A stretch of 44,039 nucleotides of DNA from Lysobacteraceae bacterium. Lineage in GTDB: Bacteria > Pseudomonadota > Gammaproteobacteria > Xanthomonadales > Rhodanobacteraceae. Both the position numbers and the translations under genes were made by a program. Location of the stretch: contig JAGWPB010000015.1 of assembly GCA_028870665.1 (NCBI GenBank), positions 1 to 44,039 of the forward strand. Reading direction: 5' to 3'. Positions within the stretch are counted from its first letter, which is position 1. Every line of letters starts with the position of its first letter. The notes under the pieces are model-generated. The model saw only the letters and a program-made list of their open reading frames with translations, did not search any database and was not told where the DNA came from. Shown here one piece after another: positions 26,687-33,370 of the stretch.

Positions 26687-27340
26687 TCAGGAATCGGCGT
26701 CCATCACCTCGGCGCCGATCAGCACCACGTCGGCGGGCCGGCGCGCGAACAGGCCGACCGTGACCACGCCGGGAATCTGGTTGATCTCGCGCTCGAGGCC
26801 GCGCGGATCGCCGATCTGAAGGCCGTGCACGTCGAGCACCCAGTTGCCGTTGTCGGTGACCACGCCGTCGCGCCAGACCGGCTGGCCGCCGAGCCTGACC
26901 AGCGCGCGCGCGACCAGACTGCGCGCCATCGGAATCACCTCGACCGGCAGCGGGAACCGACCCAGCACCTCGACGCGCTTGCCGGCATCGATGATGCACA
27001 CGAACCGCGCCGCGGCCTCGGCGATGATCTTCTCGCGCGTCAGCGCGGCGCCGCCGCCCTTGATCAGGCAGCGCTGTGGATCGCACTCGTCGGCGCCGTC
27101 GACATACAGCGGAATGTCGCCGACCGCGTTCAGGTCGAGCACCGGAATGCCGTGCGCCCTGAGCTGGCGCGTGCTCTGCTCGGAACTCGACACCGCGCCC
27201 TCGATGCGTGCCTTGCGCGCGGCCAGCGCATCGATGAAGTGCGCCACCGTCGAGCCGGTGCCGACACCGACGATCATGCCGTCTTCCACATACGCGAGCG
27301 CGGCCTGGCCGGCGCGGCGTTTTTCCTCATCGCGATTCAT
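26687..27340 (-). CDS. rpiA: Ribose-5-phosphate isomerase A
   Basis: RpiA interconverts ribose-5-phosphate and ribulose-5-phosphate in the pentose phosphate pathway. The 217-residue protein (E. coli 219) has the phosphate loop [39 protein letters not shown] and a late VVTDNGN. ATG 27340 is preceded by GGAGCG. The start overlaps the end of the EVE gene by 14 bases on the same strand. Confidence 0.97.
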   Translation of the reverse strand: MNRDEEKRRAGQAALAYVEDGMIVGVGTGSTVAHFIDALAARKARIEGAVSSSEQSTRQLRAHGIPVLDLNAVGDIPLYVDGADECDPQRCLIKGGGAALTREKIIAEAAARFVCIIDAGKRVEVLGRFPLPVEVIPMARSLVARALVRLGGQPVWRDGVVTDNGNWVLDVHGLQIGDPRGLEREINQIPGVVTVGLFARRPADVVLIGAEVMDADS

Positions 27341-27803
27341 GATGCGCTCCGCCTCGTTCGAGGCCCAGGATGAAATCCCACTGCGCGGCACTGACCGGCA
27401 GCACCGACAACCGGTTGCCGCGCTGGATCAGCGCGAGGCCGGCCAGCTCGGGCCGGCCCTTGAGTTCGTCCAGCGCGATGTTGCGCTTGAGCGTGCGCAC
27501 GTAGGCGATGTCCACCAGCGACCAGCGCGGATCGTCGCGGCGGCTGGCCGGATCGAAGTGCACGTGCTTCGGGTCGAACTGGGTGGGGTCCGGATAGGCC
27601 GCCCGGGCGACCTTGGCGATGCCGACCACGCCGGGCACGGCGCAGTTGGAGTGATACACCAGCACGCCGTCGCCCTTGCGCATCGCGCGCAGGTAGTTGC
27701 GCGCCTGGTAGTTGCGCACGCCGTCCCAGGGCTCGCGACGCTTGCGCGCGAGATCGGCGATCGAAAACGCCCCGGGCTCGGTCTTCATCAGCCAGCGCTG
27801 CAT
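27327..27803 (-). CDS. EVE domain protein
   Basis: A 158-residue single-domain protein with the EVE (PUA-related) fold hallmarks: [12 protein letters not shown] at the start, then [27 protein letters not shown] and [11 protein letters not shown] domains are modified-base or RNA readers; a specific ligand cannot be assigned here. GGAGGG precedes ATG 27803. It lies between 5-FCL (overlap of 16 bases upstream) and rpiA (14 bases downstream) in a tight minus-strand operon, the order typical of xanthomonads. Confidence 0.93.
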   Translation of the reverse strand: MQRWLMKTEPGAFSIADLARKRREPWDGVRNYQARNYLRAMRKGDGVLVYHSNCAVPGVVGIAKVARAAYPDPTQFDPKHVHFDPASRRDDPRWSLVDIAYVRTLKRNIALDELKGRPELAGLALIQRGNRLSVLPVSAAQWDFILGLERGGAHHESR

Positions 27804-28426
27804 GGCGTGCCCTCCTTCGACGGTGCGCAGGCGATCAGCCCCTGCTCGGTGGCGACGTAGTCGAGCGCGACGTCCCAGGGCTGCGGCGCCAGCGCCGGAT
27901 CGCCGCGCGGCACTTCCTGGAACGCATAGGCGACGCCGATCAGCAGCGGTCGCGCCGGCCGCGCGCATTGGCGCAGAAAGGCGAAGCTGGCGTCGTAGAA
28001 GCCGCCGCCGTAGCCCAGCCGCATGCCGTCGCGATCGAACGCCAGCAGCGGCAGCAGCACCGCGTCGAGACTGGCCGGGGCCTCGTGCGCGCCGGGCGGC
28101 ACCGCCGGCTCGGGAATGCCGTAGCGATTGGCCGCCAGCGCCACGTCGTGATCCCAGGCGGCGAAGGCCAGCCGACGCGGCGCCACGATCACCGGCAGGA
28201 AATAGCGCGCGCCGCGCGCCGCCAGCGCGGCCACGACCAGGTTCAGCGGCAGTTCGCCGGTGCTGGCCCAGTAGCCGGCGACACGCTGCATCGCGTCCCA
28301 GCCGGGCAGCGCGTCGAGGGCGTCGCGCACGCCGCGGGCGGCGGCGATCCGCGTCGCGGGATCGAGCGCGAGGCGCTGGGCGCGCCGGCGTTCGCGCAAC
28401 GCGCGCCGGCTGGAGCTGGCATCCAC
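27788..28426 (-). CDS. ygfA: 5-formyltetrahydrofolate cyclo-ligase
   Basis: This enzyme converts 5-formyl-THF to 5,10-methenyl-THF using ATP. The 212-residue protein has an N-terminal [15 protein letters not shown] basic segment, [35 protein letters not shown] and a C-terminal region ending in the usual [14 protein letters not shown] chose GTG 28426 (MDASSSRR), preceded by GGGGAA, because frames open further upstream run into the 6S RNA gene. Its place directly after 6S RNA is the conserved ssrS-ygfA arrangement of gammaproteobacteria. Confidence 0.92.
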   Translation of the reverse strand: MDASSSRRALRERRRAQRLALDPATRIAAARGVRDALDALPGWDAMQRVAGYWASTGELPLNLVVAALAARGARYFLPVIVAPRRLAFAAWDHDVALAANRYGIPEPAVPPGAHEAPASLDAVLLPLLAFDRDGMRLGYGGGFYDASFAFLRQCARPARPLLIGVAYAFQEVPRGDPALAPQPWDVALDYVATEQGLIACAPSKEGTPCSAG

Positions 28427-28460
28427 GAGCGGTGTTCCCCGCGGCAAGACGGATGGGGGG

Positions 28461-28649
28461 CGTTCTCCGCGATGCCGATGCCCGCCAGACGACCTTGATC
28501 CCAAGGATCAGGTGGGAGGGCTGGCGTGATTTCAGGCTTTCCGCACACGGCGGACATGCACACCATCACGAACAGGCCGACCCGGGGTCGTAAAACAGGA
28601 ACAAGGCAATATGCTGGATGCGTGCTGTCGAACACCGCAGGGAACGCCT
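28461..28649 (-). ncRNA. ssrS: 6S RNA
   Basis: The reverse strand matches the 6S RNA plan. The conserved 3' half GAAAGCCTGAAATCACG...CCTTGGGATCAAGG...TGGCGGGCATCG...GCGGAGAA parallels E. coli 6S (GAAGCCTTAAAACTGCG...CCAAGGGTTCAAGG...CGGCGGCATC...CGGAGAT). The 5' end TTCCCTGCGGTG can pair with CATCGCGGAGAA at the 3' end to close the long rod. The length, about 189 bases, fits. 6S RNA mimics an open promoter and sequesters sigma70 RNA polymerase. It lies directly upstream of 5-FCL, its usual neighbour. The ends are estimates to within a few bases. Confidence 0.93.
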
Positions 28650-28655
28650 GCGCGC

Positions 28656-28661
28656 ATTCTA
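28656..28661 (-). promoter_or_regulatory. -10 element of the 6S RNA promoter
   Basis: On the reverse strand TAGAAT is followed after seven bases by the expected 6S RNA start near 28649. A -35 candidate CTTTCA or TTTCAA falls in the flanking direct repeat. Confidence 0.6.
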
Positions 28662-28670
28662 GTCCACGGC

Positions 28671-28782
28671 CGCGCAATTGAAAGCCCGAGCCCACCCAGC
28701 TTGCACCCTCGGATTCGAGCGCGTCGACGCCAAACGCATCAGCGCGCAATTGAAAGCCCGAGCCCACCAAGCTTGCACCCCT
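28671..28782. repeat. Pair of direct repeats of about 40 bp upstream of 6S RNA
   Basis: Two near-identical copies, 28671-28710 and 28743-28782, both start CGCGCAATTGAAAGCCCGAG and continue with CCCACC(C/A)AGCTTGCACCC. The spacing start to start is 72 bases. The first copy ends at the -35 region of the 6S promoter. Confidence 0.85.
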
Positions 28783-28800
28783 CTCCCGCCGGGAGAGGGG
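28778..28800. repeat. Perfect 10-bp hairpin repeat
   Basis: CCCCTCTCCC, loop GCC, then GGGAGAGGGG, followed by TGGGGGTGAGGG. This sequence type is dispersed in many proteobacterial genomes. No T-run follows on either strand. Confidence 0.7.
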
Positions 28801-28854
28801 TGGGGGTGAGGGTTCGGCCGTCAGCCATGGCTCGGGCGCAGCGCTGCCTCGCAA

Positions 28855-28881
28855 CCCGGATGCAGCGCAGCGAAATCCGGG
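28855..28881. repeat. REP-like palindromic repeat (copy 3)
   Basis: A 27-base element from CCCGGATGCAGCGC to AATCCGGG, identical to 28998-29024. The similarity continues past the palindrome (GAGCCAA, then CGCGACAACGC) to about 28900. Confidence 0.85.
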
Positions 28882-28916
28882 AGCCAACCCGCGACAACGC
28901 AGAACGTCACGACGAC

Positions 28917-28947
28917 CCCGGATTGCGGCCTGCGGCCTCCATCCGGG
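28917..28947. repeat. REP-like palindromic repeat (copy 4, divergent, inverted)
   Basis: Bounded by CCCGGAT and ATCCGGG with a GC-rich centre TGCGGCCTGCGGCCTCC. It lies between two direct copies, giving a nested inverted arrangement. Confidence 0.65.
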
Positions 28948-28997
28948 CTACATCATTTGTGCCATCCCGCGCCCGCGGGCGACGCCGGGCCTCGTAG

Positions 28998-29024
28998 CCC
29001 GGATGCAGCGCAGCGAAATCCGGG
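28998..29024. repeat. REP-like palindromic repeat (copy 5)
   Basis: The same 27 bases as 28855-28881, also followed by GAGCCAA and CGCGACAACGC to about 29043. Confidence 0.85.
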
Positions 29025-29055
29025 AGCCAATCCGCGACAACGCGATCCGCGACGA

Positions 29056-29355
29056 TCAGCCCGGATCGAGCGCCGCCTGCAGACGCTGGCGCAATGCGGC
29101 CAGCCCCTCGCTGAGCACGCGCTCCTGCACCGCATGGCGCTGGCGCAGATCGACCAGCTCGTGGGTCAGGCTGAGCGCGGCCAGCACCGCCAGGCGATCG
29201 AAGCCGGGCGTGCGCGAGGCGGCGCGCAACTCGCGCATCTTGGCATCCAGCAGCGCGGCGGCGGCCAGCAGGCCGGGCCGCTCCTGCTCGGAGCACGCGA
29301 CCAGAAACTCGCGATCGAGCAGCTTCAGCGCGACCGGTTCGCTGTCGGCGCTCAC
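29056..29355 (-). CDS. zapA: Cell division protein ZapA
   Basis: ZapA bundles FtsZ filaments at midcell. The 99-residue protein has the family N-terminus VALKLLDREFLVACSEQE, then LLDAKMRELR, and a C-terminal coiled coil (LAALRQRLQAAL). It starts with GTG at 29355, overlapping the upstream stop as GTGA. It lies upstream of the 6S RNA gene as in E. coli (ygfE-ssrS-ygfA). Confidence 0.92.
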   Translation of the reverse strand: MSADSEPVALKLLDREFLVACSEQERPGLLAAAALLDAKMRELRAASRTPGFDRLAVLAALSLTHELVDLRQRHAVQERVLSEGLAALRQRLQAALDPG

Positions 29356-29585
29356 GCCGCAGAGCCCGGGTGCTCGAGCGCCTTGAGGCGCTGGATCATG
29401 GTCTCGACCCGGCTGCGTGCCTGCTCGTTGCGCGCCAGCAGGGTGGCGCGCTCGCCGGCCAGCTGCTCCTGGCTGGTGCGCAGGCTGCGGTTTTCCTCGT
29501 GCAGCCGGCGCTGGCTGTCGCCCAGGCGCTGGGCGAGCGCATGCAGGGCCTCGAGTTCGCGCTGGATCGGATCGTCGGTGCTCAT
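29352..29585 (-). CDS. TIGR02449-type ZapB-like coiled-coil protein
   Basis: A 77-residue protein that is almost entirely coiled coil, with leucines at heptad positions (LEALHALAQRLGDSQRRLHE, ENRSLRTSQEQL). It is typical of the small ZapB-like family placed directly upstream of zapA in xanthomonads and pseudomonads. It probably cooperates with ZapA at the divisome; this is inferred from context. ATG 29585 is preferred; a GTG two codons upstream is possible. Its stop overlaps the GTG start of zapA. Confidence 0.85.
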   Translation of the reverse strand: MSTDDPIQRELEALHALAQRLGDSQRRLHEENRSLRTSQEQLAGERATLLARNEQARSRVETMIQRLKALEHPGSAA

Positions 29586-29693
29586 GGACACGGGACTCTA
29601 GCAGTTTGTGGAACAGGGTCCAGTCCGCCCCTGATGCGCGCCGCGGTCAGCGTCCGCTCCGTGCCTTGCGACCGCGGCGGGCCGCCGTCGGCA

Positions 29694-30674
29694 TCACGGA
29701 GCCTGTCCAGCGGCCGTGCCTCGTGCCGCGGCCTTCAGGGCATGCTCGATCGAACCCGGCGCGCACATGATGCTGAGAAAGCTGTTGGAGCCCATCATGC
29801 TCAGATCCGGAAAGTTGATGGCGATGCGGAATTTCGCGCCCAGCGCATACACGCGATTGCCGGCCACGAGGATGTCGTAGGGCAGATGACCGGTCGAATG
29901 GATCGCGTGGAAGTCGATCCGGCTCATGATGTACCGATCGCCGCTGCATGCGTTGCCGGCGGGGCCGGACAGGCCGACGCCGAACAGCGTCTCCTGCTTG
30001 CCCGGCACGGCCACCTCGTAAACCCGGCTGGTACCGCCCTGGTGCGCCGCCAGACCCGCGCGCACGGCATCCACCGCCTGCTGATAGCTGTCGTACCTGG
30101 CCAGCTGGTCGGGATCGGTGAAGTAAGGCATCAGGAACTTGTAGTGATAATCGCGCAGGGTCTTCGCGGTCAGGCCGTCGCTGGAACCATAGGCCTGCTG
30201 CGTCCCGAGCGCCGCCTCGAGCGCCGCCGCCACATCCGTCAGGTCGCTCTTCAGGCGATAGGCGGCGGCCATGTAGGCCGGATTGGTGTAGGCGACCTGG
30301 ATCCGGGTGGTGCCGTGGTTCGTCACCTGGGTCACCGTGACCCGCTGCACGACGGCATAGCCGCCAAACCTGGTTTCCGCCGCCGCCTGCTGCAGCGCCG
30401 GGCTGGTGACGCCAATGATCTGTGCCGAGACCACCTCGCCTCCGGGAAACGTTGCGTCGGTGTAGGGCGCGTAACTGCCGACGATGCTGAAGCCGTGGTC
30501 GCTGAGCTTTTTCTCGACCTGCGCCACGATCGACGACAGGTCGCCCGTCGTGGTGTAGGCGAGATTGAACGGCTTGAGTCGCGGTGCCGCAGCGGCGGCC
30601 TGCCCGATGCCGGCGGCCAGCAGCAGAACCGCGGCCAGGAACACATGCCCGCTGCGCGTGAATGACGTGGTCAT
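29694..30674 (-). CDS. Secreted protein of unknown function
   Basis: A 326-residue protein with a clear signal peptide (HVFLAAVLLLAAGIGQAAAA, cut near residue 29). The mature N-terminus (FNLAYTTTGDLSSIVAQVEK, then GFSIVGSYAPY) is reminiscent of the DUF302-like fold, but I cannot confirm this. Two cysteines near the C-terminal half (AGNACSGD and SIMCAPG) could form a disulfide. GGGGAG precedes ATG 30674 by seven bases, an unusually good ribosome binding site. It has no evident operon partner and lies in the accessory segment between the zapA and ygfB genes. Confidence 0.8.
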   Translation of the reverse strand: MTTSFTRSGHVFLAAVLLLAAGIGQAAAAAPRLKPFNLAYTTTGDLSSIVAQVEKKLSDHGFSIVGSYAPYTDATFPGGEVVSAQIIGVTSPALQQAAAETRFGGYAVVQRVTVTQVTNHGTTRIQVAYTNPAYMAAAYRLKSDLTDVAAALEAALGTQQAYGSSDGLTAKTLRDYHYKFLMPYFTDPDQLARYDSYQQAVDAVRAGLAAHQGGTSRVYEVAVPGKQETLFGVGLSGPAGNACSGDRYIMSRIDFHAIHSTGHLPYDILVAGNRVYALGAKFRIAINFPDLSMMGSNSFLSIMCAPGSIEHALKAAARGTAAGQAP

Positions 30675-30985
30675 TGCAGACTCCCCCGAGTGGCCATGTG
30701 CCAGCAAGACGGAGCGGATGCCGTCGTGGGACGGATGCGGCCCCGGACCGAAGCGGCATGCGACGCGCCGCGGCGTGACGAGGCTACCACAGGGCAACGC
30801 GGCGCCCGGGATCCGGCGCCCGCTCAGACTCGAAATCGGGGTCAGAGTGGAGCGCCCCTTATTTCCAGCCCCAGGCGCAAGTCATCGATGGCCTGCGGAT
30901 CCACTGGGTACGAGGCTGCTCCCGGGATCAAGCCATGACCCGGGCCGAGCGGCTTGCACCCCGTGACATCCTTCGCTGGTTGGCA
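30675..30985. other. Intergenic region between two minus-strand genes
   Basis: A 311-base gap without a credible gene. At 30836-30862 it contains GGGGTCAGAGTGGAGCGCCC followed by TTAT. I associate a GGGGTCAGAGT core with the flanks of REP-associated transposase (RAYT) elements in gammaproteobacteria. No transposase remains here. Confidence 0.5.
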
Positions 30986-31414
30986 TCAACCATGGACGGC
31001 GATCTTCAGGTCATGCGGCTCCGGATGTCCGTCCGACTTCTCGACCAGGTCGCGCAGGCTGAGCAGAAACGTCGCCCACTTCGTGCTGCAGTGATGCATG
31101 AACTCGACCGGCTCTTTCCAGTTCGCGTGCTTGAACAGAACGAAGGTCTGGTCTTCCTTCCACTCGAGCCGGAACGTAACCTCGGTATCCAGCCACTCGT
31201 CGGGCCCGCGCGTGCAGCGCCAGTGCACCAACCGGTCCGGTTCGGCGGCGAGGACCTGCATGGCATTGGAGTAAAAGGTGAAAGTGCCGCCCTTTGCCGC
31301 GCTACCGGCAGCGGTGCTGATCCACCAGCCACGCACGCCCTCGATCGTGGTGAGCGCTTTGAATACCTGGTCGGGTGTTGCGTCAATGCCGACGCGATGA
31401 AGAATATCGACCAT
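30986..31414 (-). CDS. SRPBCC/AHSA1 family protein
   Basis: A 142-residue START-like (SRPBCC, Aha1-type) protein. It begins VDILHRVGIDATPDQVFKAL and has the central GVRGWWISTAAGSAAKGGTF and VTFRLEWKED, with a terminal helix (CSTKWATFLLSLRDLVE) closing the ligand pocket. The ligand is unknown. AAGGAG lies seven bases before ATG 31414. GC around the gene is lower than in flanking genes (53-58% in 60-base samples counted by hand). It is 184 bases downstream of the GST gene on the same strand. Confidence 0.88.
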   Translation of the reverse strand: MVDILHRVGIDATPDQVFKALTTIEGVRGWWISTAAGSAAKGGTFTFYSNAMQVLAAEPDRLVHWRCTRGPDEWLDTEVTFRLEWKEDQTFVLFKHANWKEPVEFMHHCSTKWATFLLSLRDLVEKSDGHPEPHDLKIAVHG

Positions 31415-31598
31415 GACGGACTCCTTTGCGAATGAGTGAGAGGATCGGGTGCAGGTAGCGCGGGGACGCCCCGTTACAGGGAATGATTCGCGGCTTGAAC
31501 GCACCCGCGGCCAACCGCGGATATTCAGTCCGCTGTGGCGCACGCAGCCCTTCGTCCTTCACGATCAGGGTCAGTCGCGGATCGGGCCATGACGGCAA

Positions 31599-32258
31599 CT
31601 AGCTGCCCTGCGCCATCGCGGCCACGCGCTCCCAGGTCGTCGCCTGCATGCTCGGGCGCCCGTTCATCCGGTCCAGCCACGCTTGCAGGTTCTCCCTTCC
31701 GGCCGCGAGCGGCGCCCACTCGGGCGTCGCGCGCATGAAATCGAGCTGCGGTGCCAGCAGCAGATCGGCCAGACTGATCGAGTCGCCCACGAAGTACGAC
31801 TGGTCGCCCAGCTGGCGAGACAGCTCCTCGAACACGGCATGGCCCTTCGGCATCGCGGCGGCGATGGCGACCTCGTCCGGCGTGAGGCCCAGCAGGCGCG
31901 GGCCGACGATGCGCTGGAATGCGATGACATTGGCGACGCCCTGGAACAGATACCAGTCGTTGATGTTCATCAGCTGGTCCATGCGTCCGGCGGCCCGGGG
32001 CTGCGCGGGCGTCAGGGCCGGGCCCGGCAGCGCGCGATCGACGTAGCGCAGGATCGCCTGGGCCTCGTAGAGCCTGAAGTCGCCGTGCTCCAGCACCGGC
32101 ACGCGGCCAAAGGGATGGCGAGCGAGATGCTCGGGCCCGCGCAGGGTCCCCGGTACCACGGGAGCCAGGCGATAGCGCGCGCCCTTTTCCTCCAGCGCGA
32201 CCAGGGCGGCTCTGCCGAACGGGCTGCCGGGGATGCTGTGGATGACGATGTCGCTCAT
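31599..32258 (-). CDS. Glutathione S-transferase family protein
   Basis: A 219-residue GST with an N-terminal thioredoxin-like domain (IVIHSIPGSPFGRAALVALEE; Ser12 is the likely glutathione-activating residue; then GRVPVLEHGDFRLYEAQAIL with the cis-Pro and Glu-Ala glutathione-binding residues) and an all-helical C-terminal domain with SISLADLLLAPQL. GGGGAG lies 10 bases before ATG 32258. It overlaps the end of the preceding SRPBCC gene by ATGA, so it belongs to the arsR operon. Confidence 0.93.
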   Translation of the reverse strand: MSDIVIHSIPGSPFGRAALVALEEKGARYRLAPVVPGTLRGPEHLARHPFGRVPVLEHGDFRLYEAQAILRYVDRALPGPALTPAQPRAAGRMDQLMNINDWYLFQGVANVIAFQRIVGPRLLGLTPDEVAIAAAMPKGHAVFEELSRQLGDQSYFVGDSISLADLLLAPQLDFMRATPEWAPLAAGRENLQAWLDRMNGRPSMQATTWERVAAMAQGS

Positions 32259-32746
32259 GACGCCTGTGCTCCCCTCGCCGCCTCTTTCGCGAACAGTTCG
32301 AGTATCGTCGGCCAGCCGCCATCGACGCCCTTGCGCATCGTCTCGCCCGCGTCCGCGCCCATGCGCTCGAAGTTGCGGTGCTCGAGCTCGACGCGCGTGC
32401 GCCCGTCGGCCTCGGCCAGAAAGCGCACCTCGACCTCGGACGCCAGCGCGACCCGCGCATCCGGCTTCCACGCGGCGCTGATCTCCCAGGTGACGGCGAA
32501 GCGCTCGCCGGGTTGCCAGACGAGCACATGCCCGATCACCGCCTCGGTGCCGTCCTCGTGCTCGGTGTACCAGCGCCCGCCAACGAACGGCTCGATGACG
32601 GATTTGCGGATCGGCGTCGCGCCGATACCCTTGGATTTCGGCCACCAGCGATCGATGCCGGCGGTGAACACCTCGAAGGCCTGGTGCGGGGGTGCGTCGA
32701 CGACGAGGGTCTTGTGCACCGGAGCCATGCGGATCGTTGGGTTCAA
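32255..32746 (-). CDS. SRPBCC/AHSA1 family protein
   Basis: A START-like protein of 163 residues. Its core is HKTLVVDAPPHQAFEVFTAG, IDRWWPKSKGIG and GRWYTEHEDG, and the last strand and helix include GWPTILELFAKE. I chose TTG 32746 because it gives a TTGA overlap with the arsR stop and has AGAGGG seven bases upstream. The first internal ATG (32728) has no ribosome binding site. ArsR-SRPBCC gene pairs are common; the SRPBCC partner's ligand is not known here. Confidence 0.88.
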   Translation of the reverse strand: MNPTIRMAPVHKTLVVDAPPHQAFEVFTAGIDRWWPKSKGIGATPIRKSVIEPFVGGRWYTEHEDGTEAVIGHVLVWQPGERFAVTWEISAAWKPDARVALASEVEVRFLAEADGRTRVELEHRNFERMGADAGETMRKGVDGGWPTILELFAKEAARGAQAS

Positions 32747-33069
32747 GGCTTTTCCCTCTTGCGTTGGGTATTCGGTCTTTCCACTTCGCTCTTGAAGGAC
32801 TCCAGCGCGGCGTCCCAGAACTGGTCGATCCAGCGCCGCAGCTCGCCGAGGCCATCCGGATCGATGCAATAGACGCGGCGCGCGCCTTCCGAGCGATCGA
32901 TCACCAACCCCGCCTCTTTCAGCGCCTTGAGATGTTGCGAGACCGCCGGACGGCTGACGGGCAAGCCTTGGGCAAGCACACCCACGGACTGGGGACCGGA
33001 GCGCAGCCTTTCGAACACCCGGCGGCGCGTCGGATCGCTCAGGCATTGCAGTGCTTTTGCGTAAGCCAT
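32743..33069 (-). CDS. ArsR/SmtB-type winged-helix repressor
   Basis: A 108-residue ArsR-fold regulator: LSDPTRRRVFERL at the start of the wHTH, recognition helix VSRPAVSQHLKAL, and wing KEAGLVIDRSEGARRVYCID. No metal-binding Cys motif (ELCVCDL type) is present, so it is the metal-independent type often paired with SRPBCC genes. It probably represses its own operon through the half-sites over its promoter. The ATG at 33069 lies only one base from the first half-site, so the leader is very short. Confidence 0.93.
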   Translation of the reverse strand: MAYAKALQCLSDPTRRRVFERLRSGPQSVGVLAQGLPVSRPAVSQHLKALKEAGLVIDRSEGARRVYCIDPDGLGELRRWIDQFWDAALESFKSEVERPNTQRKREKP

Positions 33070-33070
33070 G

Positions 33071-33093
33071 ACTTACGGTAAGTGTATACTTAC
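33071..33093 (-). promoter_or_regulatory. Three-half-site operator at the arsR promoter
   Basis: On the plus strand ACTTAC (33071-33076), GTAAGT (33078-33083) and ACTTAC (33088-33093) form two overlapping palindromes that share the middle half-site. On the minus strand the region contains TATACA, a -10 candidate, with TTGGCT 16 bases upstream. A TTGACA further downstream is another -35 candidate. ArsR proteins bind such inverted repeats, so autoregulation is likely. Confidence 0.65.
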
Positions 33094-33121
33094 GTGATGT
33101 CAAGAGCCAAACTGCCGCGTC

Positions 33122-33322
33122 TCAATTGCCGGTGTCAGCGGCCGCCGAAACAGGCGGACAGCGCGTGGTCACACCGAGCACGTCCAGCTCGGTGGACTTG
33201 ATCGTGACGCCGGGTTCGAGGCGGATGTTGGCGGGCGCAGCACCCTCGGGGAAGAATCGCCAGCCCGCCGCCTCGAGCAACCGGTTGATCTTGATGCGGG
33301 CGGTGGCTTCCTTCGCGGGCAT
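33122..33322 (-). pseudogene. N-terminal remnant of a type I restriction / DEAD-helicase (HsdR-like) gene
   Basis: The reverse-strand frame starts PAKEATARIKINRLLEAAGW and continues RFFPEGAAPANIRLEP and VTIKSTELDVLG. These are the opening residues of a large helicase-type restriction subunit family (HsdR, EcoEI-like) of which I recall PAKEATARIKINKLLE...ANIRLE. After residue 49 the frame turns into unrelated VTTRCPPVSAAADTGN and stops at 66 residues, while the family has hundreds to over a thousand. The break lies beside the arsR operator. It is best read as a truncated relic. Confidence 0.7.
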
Positions 33323-33370
33323 GGCCGTTCCGGCCTCAGCGGCGCAGATCAAGCAGCATGACCGGGCGGC

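Larger units (their letters stand above)
28650..29055. other. Repeat-rich intergenic region between zapA and 6S RNA
   Basis: This 406-base stretch has no gene I can support. It contains the 6S promoter, a 40-bp direct repeat pair, a 10-bp hairpin and three copies of the REP-like repeat, each listed separately. Confidence 0.8.

Noticed and set aside
28427..28504. Extended TTG start for 5-formyl-THF cyclo-ligase
   Set aside because: It would place the first 26 codons inside the 6S RNA 3' half. The GTG at 28426 has its own ribosome binding site and gives the family's normal length.
31415..31598. Possible gene or terminator between the GST gene and the downstream SRPBCC gene
   Set aside because: Only a weak CCGCGG-CCAA-CCGCGG pairing is visible and no frame has family features.
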